Shown piece by piece: positions 61,661-64,000 of a stretch of DNA of 64,000 nt (position 1 is its first letter; each line of letters begins with the position of its first letter). The notes beneath the pieces are model-generated. The model ran no database searches and was not told the DNA's origin. It saw only the letters and a list, made by a program, of their open reading frames with translations. The DNA is from Pseudeuparius sepicola. Its lineage: Eukaryota > Arthropoda > Insecta > Coleoptera > Anthribidae. Made by a program: the position numbers and the translations under genes. The stretch lies in NCBI GenBank assembly GCA_963920635.1, contig OY987298.1, positions 124,753,735 to 124,817,734 of the forward strand. Direction: 5' to 3'.

Positions 61661-61889
61661 CTCTTTTTCAGTTATCTTGGGACATACCCCCACTGAAACA
61701 CATATCATGAATGGACTAAAATCTCTTTGTTGGCGATATTGATCCAGGATAGAGAAACGTAGTTCATTTATATCAGTGATTTGATTAGGTTGCTTACGCA
61801 GGTCCGTGGCATCGACCCCTCTAGAAAAATTAAGTTTTATTTCAAATCCATCTAAAAATCTGAACTGTTTTATCTAGAGGGGGCAACAG

Positions 61890-62450
61890 TAGAAAAAATA
61901 TATACAGGGTGTTCCTAAATATCATGTACATACGGAAGGGGGTAATTCTTTGGCCCATTTTAAGAAACAAACTTCATATGAACGTATGTCGTAAACGTCC
62001 TAACTTTTGAGATACAGGGCGTTAAAGTTCATTTTTTTAAATTGAATTTTGGCTACATCTCCCGAAATAATCAAGCTGTTGAACTGAAATTTGGCACTGC
62101 TATGCTTTTGGGGATGGAGAATAAGCTGAAAATGTCAATTTCACCGTATCTCACAGAGGGCGCCACTTGCGCTGTTTTTTGATCACGCTTTTACGCGTAA
62201 CTTTTTTGAGGTTATCTTTTTGGTCCTGCAGGTCCATCATTTTAGTGCATCTTTTCATTCTGCAAGAAAAAGGTACTCTTGTTTCATAACGATTAATAAT
62301 CAACCATTTGCTTTGAAATTGCCAAAACGTTCTCCAAAACACCTGTTGATTCCAATATTCGAAACATAAAATTTTCACCTACTGCTTTCAAATGTTACAG
62401 ATCAACTGTACATTCAAAATGATAAAAAAAATGCCAAACGGGCATTGGTC
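61890..62450 (+). repeat. Dispersed repeat, second copy of the 55310-55800 family
   Basis: A TACAGGGTGTTCCTAAATAT tip is followed by a segment that shares CTCACAGAGGGCGCCA and AAATGCCAAACGGGCATTGG with the inverted copy at 55310. Confidence 0.6.
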
Positions 62451-62459
62451 AAAACACGG

Positions 62460-63590
62460 GCCCGTAGCTAGGGGGGGGCCAGAGGGGGCAATGCCCCCTC
62501 TGGGAAAAATTGTTGCCCCCTCTAGCGCTTGCGCCACCCACTACCCTGCAACTGGCGCAAATTGTTCTTTTCTAGGGTATTAATATCGGGCAGTAGACAA
62601 AATACTACTTATTACGCATGGTTTCCGATATAAAGAAAATATGACAACCGACTATAGTTGCCCATAAATGAAATTTAAAGATTTTCGCTACCGATGACGC
62701 AGGGTTTTACATTCGTGCTTTCGACTGTAAGTAAGTAGCATTGTTATTCATAATACTGCCTTTGTAATAATTCAGTTAATTCAGTTCAGTCATGCTTAAC
62801 TTTTGGACCAACTTGAAATCAACCAATTGACAACTATTACTACCTAGGTACAGGGTGCCCCACAGAAAATTATTGCCACCCCCTTAACTTATTGTTAATT
62901 TTTGCAGTTAAAAAAAAAGGTTCACACAAAAATTATAGGCAATAATGTAAAGTTTTTTGTAGCGACAGTAAATATTATACAGGGTGTTCTGTAAAGTTGG
63001 AGCAGACATATATATTTTTTTAATAGTACACCCTTAATATTATTATATTTTTTGATTCTGATTGTATAACATCCACTATCACCACAAAAAACTTTACATT
63101 ATTATTATCTACAATTTTTGCTGGAAACTTGTTTTCTAACTAACAAGTTAAGGGGGGGGGGATGGAAACTTTCGGTGGGACACCCTGTACGTATTGTTGC
63201 AACAATACATCAATATACGCAAACTTAAACTTGGTATATTTAGCGTTTGAAAGCAAACAGGCCCCTCAAATTATTTTGATTTATTTGTACAAAAATTTAA
63301 CAATAAAAAAATAGAAAATTACAATTATTTTAATTCACTTTTAAGGTACATACAGTGTGGTCATTTGAGTGTGCAACATATGGGACTTTTTTTTTTGTTA
63401 ATTGCATAACCAAAATACAGATATTGCCGAAAGTAGACGCATGTTCAATAATCATATTAGGTGCACTTAGAATGGTTGCAAGTTAAACAGCATACAAAAA
63501 AAAATATAAAAATTGTACAAGAGTAAAATACCTACCCTTATTTCAAAAATTCAGCAAAAGGTTATTAAGAAAAGTTGTTAAGAATTAAAA
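62460..63590. other. Transposon-tip-rich intergenic sequence
   Basis: A GC-rich palindrome (CCAGAGGGGGCAATGCCCCC with TCTGG, 62480-62504) next to G/C runs looks like a hAT-type tip. TACAGGGTG-type tips occur near 62848, 62977 and 63180. No gene recognised. Confidence 0.45.
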
Positions 63591-63591
63591 G

Positions 63592-64000
63592 CTATGCCTA
63601 AATACGAAAACAAAGCCTCCTAAGAAAAAAATTTTTCGTCAATTAATTTCCACAGTTTCTTAATAAAACGATTTCAAATAAAAATGTTTGCACCTTAAAT
63701 GAGAGTTTCTTAATATACATATTATTATTGCTAATGTTTTACCTTGTTTAGAAGAATTTTTGCAAAATTTTAAAGTTTTGTTTAATATCGTTGCAACAAA
63801 CATGAAGTTTGTGATTCCCTAAAAAATTAAGAATTTAAGTTATTTTTACAAATATGCTTGAATGCGAACAAAGTTATGCGAAATTGATTTACGAAATTGT
63901 TTAGAGTGAATATTAAAACAAAATTTTTTTTGGAGATTATTAATGTTTTTCAAAAAAATATTTTGTTTTGTTAGGAGGCTATGTCTTGGTATTTAGGCAT
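63592..64000. mobile_element. Foldback element reaching the window end
   Basis: ATGCCTAAATACGAAAACAA with AGCCTCCTAA at 63595 is inverted at 63967-64000 (TTAGGAGGCTATGTCTTGGT, ATTTAGGCAT). It may continue past the window. Confidence 0.65.

Overview
The window is animal nuclear DNA, almost certainly from an insect with a large, repeat-rich genome. It is strongly AT-rich, its gene is split by introns with GT-AG junctions and a 16 kb first intron, it carries eukaryotic tRNA genes, and it is full of insect-type DNA transposons (hAT, mariner, PIF/Harbinger and foldback MITEs) plus a decayed env-bearing gypsy-type retroelement. A beetle or hemipteran is plausible, but the sequence alone does not settle this.

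Only one complete host protein gene is clear. It is a seven-exon plus-strand gene (7440-32645) for a 402-residue monofunctional peptidyl-alpha-hydroxyglycine alpha-amidating lyase (PAL), which completes C-terminal amidation of neuropeptides in the secretory pathway. Exon 1 is a GC-rich island encoding a signal peptide. Exons 2-7 encode the NHL-type beta-propeller with three Zn-ligand histidines, the catalytic Arg and Tyr, and two disulfide pairs. All exon phases agree. Two intact tRNA genes lie in its introns: tRNA-Arg(ACG), minus strand, and tRNA-Lys(CTT), plus strand. A second tRNA-Arg copy is split by a 517-bp transposon.

Layout: 1-1.9 kb, degraded gypsy-type retroelement with a macrodomain fragment and an F-like env; 2.2-2.8 kb, two MITEs; 3.2-4.8 kb, a hAT element; 5.4-7.2 kb, foldback repeats up to the PAL exon 1; 7.4-32.6 kb, PAL, with introns holding two mariner-type transposase pseudogenes, MITEs, tRNAs and a Harbinger-like element with a MADF fragment; 32.9-64 kb, no recognisable gene, a mosaic of hAT elements (37.1, 42.1, 47.8 and 51.8 kb), foldback TACAGGGTG-type elements, SINE-like repeats and satellites.

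The most unusual signal is a set of very short (18-37 bp) palindromes scattered from 11.9 to 61.6 kb. Each is flanked by a direct repeat of 7 bp (sometimes 8), and nearly all start with C and end with G. One interrupts a mariner transposase reading frame, and removing the palindrome plus one repeat copy restores the frame exactly. At least two arm sequences recur at three loci with different flanking repeats. They look either like excision scars of P-superfamily-type transposons (two target duplications around the joined tips of both terminal repeats) or like the smallest mobile units. A 517-bp element with an 8-bp target duplication and a possible THAP-like start peptide, sitting in a tRNA-Arg gene, may be a relative of the donor transposons.
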